From Acidobacteriota bacterium (GTDB lineage Bacteria > Acidobacteriota > JAAYUB01): a stretch of DNA of 64,000 nt. Location: positions 1-64,000 of the forward strand of contig JAGNHB010000019.1 in the NCBI GenBank assembly GCA_018001935.1, given 5' to 3'. The notes beneath the pieces are model-generated. The model saw only the letters and a program-made list of their open reading frames with translations. It did not search any database and was not told where the DNA came from. The translations under genes and the position numbers were made by a program. This document shows positions 62,316 to 64,000 of the stretch, in pieces. How positions within the stretch are numbered: position 1 is the first letter of the stretch; each line of letters opens with the position of its first letter.

Positions 62316-62323
62316 GGTACAAT
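62295..62323 (+). promoter_or_regulatory. putative promoter of smc
   Basis: TTGCCT (62295-62300), 17-bp spacer, TACAAT (62318-62323), 40 nt before the smc ATG, overlapping the end of the previous gene. Confidence 0.65.
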
Positions 62324-62363
62324 TCCTCTTTTCGATTCGGATTCCTTTCACGGTACCCTGTTC

Positions 62364-64000
62364 ATGCACCGCGTAGAAAGCCTTGAAATCTCGGGTTTCA
62401 AATCCTTCCGGAACAAGGTGAAGGTGTCTTTTTCCGGGGGCATTTCGGCGATCGTCGGCCCCAACGGATGTGGGAAAAGCAACATCTGCGACGCCTTTCT
62501 CTGGGTCATGGGCGAGCAGAGTGCCAAGGTGCTGCGCGGGTCCCGGATGGACGACGTCATCTTCAACGGGACCCAGCGCTACGGCCCGGTCAGCCTGGCG
62601 GACGTCACCCTCCGGTTGAAACACATCCCCGGGGACGAACCGGAAGAGGAGTGCCTCTCCCGGGAGGACATCGAGATCTGCCGGCGGTTGTACCGGGACG
62701 GGGCGGGGGAGTACTTCCTGAACGGGCGCCGCTGCCGCCTGATGGACATCCAGGAGACCTTCGAGGGGACGGGGCTCGGCTACACGTCCTACGCCATCAT
62801 CGAGCAGGGCAGGATCCAGGACATCATCAGCTCCAAGCCCCTCGAGAAGCGGGCGCTCATCGAGGAGGCCGCGCGGGTCATCTCCTTCAAGCACCGCAAG
62901 AAATCCGCCCTCGTGAAGCTGGAGAGCGCGGGCCGGAACCTCCTGCGCATCCGCGACATCATCTTCGAGATCGAGCGCAACCTGAAGTCCCTCCGGGTGC
63001 AGGTCCAGAAAGCTCGGCGGTATCGTTACGTTCGGGACCGCATGCGGGTTTTCCTCAAGGCGCGTTTCGTCCAGCTCCGGGACCGGTACACGGCCGCCCT
63101 CCAGGAACTCGCCGGCGGCATTGCCGCCGTGGAGGCGAACCTGGCCCGGTCCGCCCACGCCCTCCAGGAGCGGGGTGAAGCCATCAACCGCCGGAAGGTC
63201 GAACTCTTTGCGCAGGAGAAGGACCTCCGCCGCGTCCAGGACGACGTCAACGACGCCCAGTTCGAAATCCAGCGGATCACCCTTTCCAACAGCCACCTGA
63301 ACAACCAGCTGGAGGACCTGGCCCGGCGGTCGCAGACCATCGCGCGCGAGCTGGAAGAGATCGCCGATCGCCGGGCGAGCCGGGAGGAGCGCCTCGGGGA
63401 GGTGAAGCGGCTGTCGGCGGACCTGCAGGCCCGCCAGGCGGACGCCGAGGGCCGGCTCAAGGTCATGGAGGAGCGCCACGCCCTGAAGAGCCGGGAACTG
63501 GAGGTCCGGGAGCGGGAGCTGGAAACGCTCCGGGCCCGCGTTTTCGAAGACGCGGGGCAGATGTCCAACCTCCGCAACACGGAGACGAAGTTCCTGGAGC
63601 AGGAACGCTGGGTGGAGAAGGAACGGGTCCGCCTGGAGGGCACGCTGGAGGGGCACCGTGCCGCGGTCCGCCAGCTGGACGGGGAGCTTTCGGGCCTCGA
63701 GGACACGCTCGGAACCCTCCAGGCGAAGCTGGAGGAACTGGAAAACGACAAGGGGCTCCAGGAGGAGGAACTGTCGATTCTCAACGCCCGGTGTTCGGAC
63801 CTGGAGGCGCGGCGGAACGAGGGCGAACAGGAGGCGGCCGCCGTCCGGATCCGCCTGAGGGCCATCGAGGAACTCGAGGCCCGGAACGAGCTTTACTCGG
63901 ACACCGTGAAGAAATTCCTTCCCCGGATCGCCGGGCATCCCTCGTACCTGGGCACGGTCGCCGACCACCTTGAAGCCGGTGAGAACTTCGACCCGGTGAT
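62364..64000 (+). CDS. smc: chromosome segregation ATPase SMC (3' partial)
   Basis: At least 545 residues, continuing beyond the window. The N-terminus has MHRVESLEISGFKSF and Walker A IVGPNGCGKSNICDAFLWV, then LRGSRMDDVIFNGT, EYFLNGRRCRLMDIQE, YAIIEQGRI (Q-loop region) and LIEEAARVISFKHRK, all diagnostic for bacterial SMC. A long Glu/Arg-rich coiled coil begins near residue 165 and continues to about 520, where the hinge begins (IAGHPSYLGTVADHLE). It compacts and segregates the chromosome with ScpA/ScpB. There is no clear Shine-Dalgarno before the ATG. Confidence 0.95.
   Translation, partial: MHRVESLEISGFKSFRNKVKVSFSGGISAIVGPNGCGKSNICDAFLWVMGEQSAKVLRGSRMDDVIFNGTQRYGPVSLADVTLRLKHIPGDEPEEECLSREDIEICRRLYRDGAGEYFLNGRRCRLMDIQETFEGTGLGYTSYAIIEQGRIQDIISSKPLEKRALIEEAARVISFKHRKKSALVKLESAGRNLLRIRDIIFEIERNLKSLRVQVQKARRYRYVRDRMRVFLKARFVQLRDRYTAALQELAGGIAAVEANLARSAHALQERGEAINRRKVELFAQEKDLRRVQDDVNDAQFEIQRITLSNSHLNNQLEDLARRSQTIARELEEIADRRASREERLGEVKRLSADLQARQADAEGRLKVMEERHALKSRELEVRERELETLRARVFEDAGQMSNLRNTETKFLEQERWVEKERVRLEGTLEGHRAAVRQLDGELSGLEDTLGTLQAKLEELENDKGLQEEELSILNARCSDLEARRNEGEQEAAAVRIRLRAIEELEARNELYSDTVKKFLPRIAGHPSYLGTVADHLEAGENFDPV

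Noticed and set aside
61164..63968. 934-codon open frame on the - strand
   Set aside because: Antisense to the hydrolase-like gene and smc, whose motifs are unmistakable on the + strand.

Overview
This is a 64 kb piece of a GC-rich bacterial chromosome that is about 90% coding. It encodes 52 recognisable genes, two of them cut by the window edges. Several features point to a Gram-negative heterotroph: lipoproteins, a type IV pilus motor with a PilS/PilR pair, a FecCD/FecE-type importer, long Ala/Pro-rich linkers, NuoEF-type flavin/iron-sulfur proteins and many radical-SAM or Fe-S proteins. The overall look, including the dispersed intergenic repeats, is compatible with Acidobacteriota or another deep Gram-negative lineage. 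No rRNA or single lineage-defining marker is present, so this is an inference. No tRNA, rRNA, CRISPR array, intact transposase or prophage was seen.

Layout. 1-5600 (+): end of a TPR protein, a small membrane protein, thiE, thiC, a HAD phosphatase and a secreted protein. 5700-6549 (-): a secreted protein. 7.1-9.1 kb (+): rlmN and a class II aldolase whose C-terminus looks like a microcompartment targeting peptide. 9.1-17.1 kb (-): a redox operon (NuoE-like, NuoF-like, a 1251-residue fusion of 2Fe-2S, GltD-like and molybdopterin-type domains), then a lipoprotein and a methyltransferase. 17.3-18.8 kb: a STAS protein and an M48 peptidase. 19.0-28.7 kb (+): a five-gene signalling operon (hybrid kinase, a receiver-PAS-ATPase protein lacking the phospho-histidine, an RsbW-like ATPase, two chemoreceptor-like proteins) without cheA or cheW. 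28.8-31.2 kb: hisC, cmk, ribE. 31.3-35.1 kb: an amino-acid permease flanked by two copies of a complex palindromic repeat, a Cys-type Ntn hydrolase and a small membrane protein. 35.5-39.5 kb: rpmH-rnpA-yidD-yidC-mnmE. 39.6-46.9 kb: pilB-pilT-pilC-pilS-pilR. 46.9-49.5 kb: a FecE/FecCD-type importer, a Fur-box-like site and an ECF sigma factor. 49.5-51.2 kb: an AT-richer island with an inverted pair of about 110-bp repeats and an unknown membrane protein. 51.2-61.1 kb: a DMT transporter, secreted protein, acyl-CoA ligase, NifU-type protein, a three-gene ABC-2 exporter, a nuclease and a threonine aldolase. 61.3-64.0 kb: a membrane-anchored alpha/beta hydrolase-like protein and the start of smc.

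Genes are tightly packed in operons with ATGA, GTGA or TTGA overlaps, and GTG/TTG starts are common. Where operons begin, clear sigma-70-like promoters with a 17-bp spacer can be read (for example before pilB, pilT, the ECF sigma gene, smc and the hybrid kinase gene). The few long non-coding stretches are filled with several families of dispersed palindromic or tandem repeats. The most interesting items are the aldolase with a putative encapsulation peptide and no shell genes in view, the fused redox protein lacking the formate dehydrogenase catalytic Cys/Sec, the phosphoacceptor-less kinase in a chemoreceptor/RsbW operon, and the repeat families.
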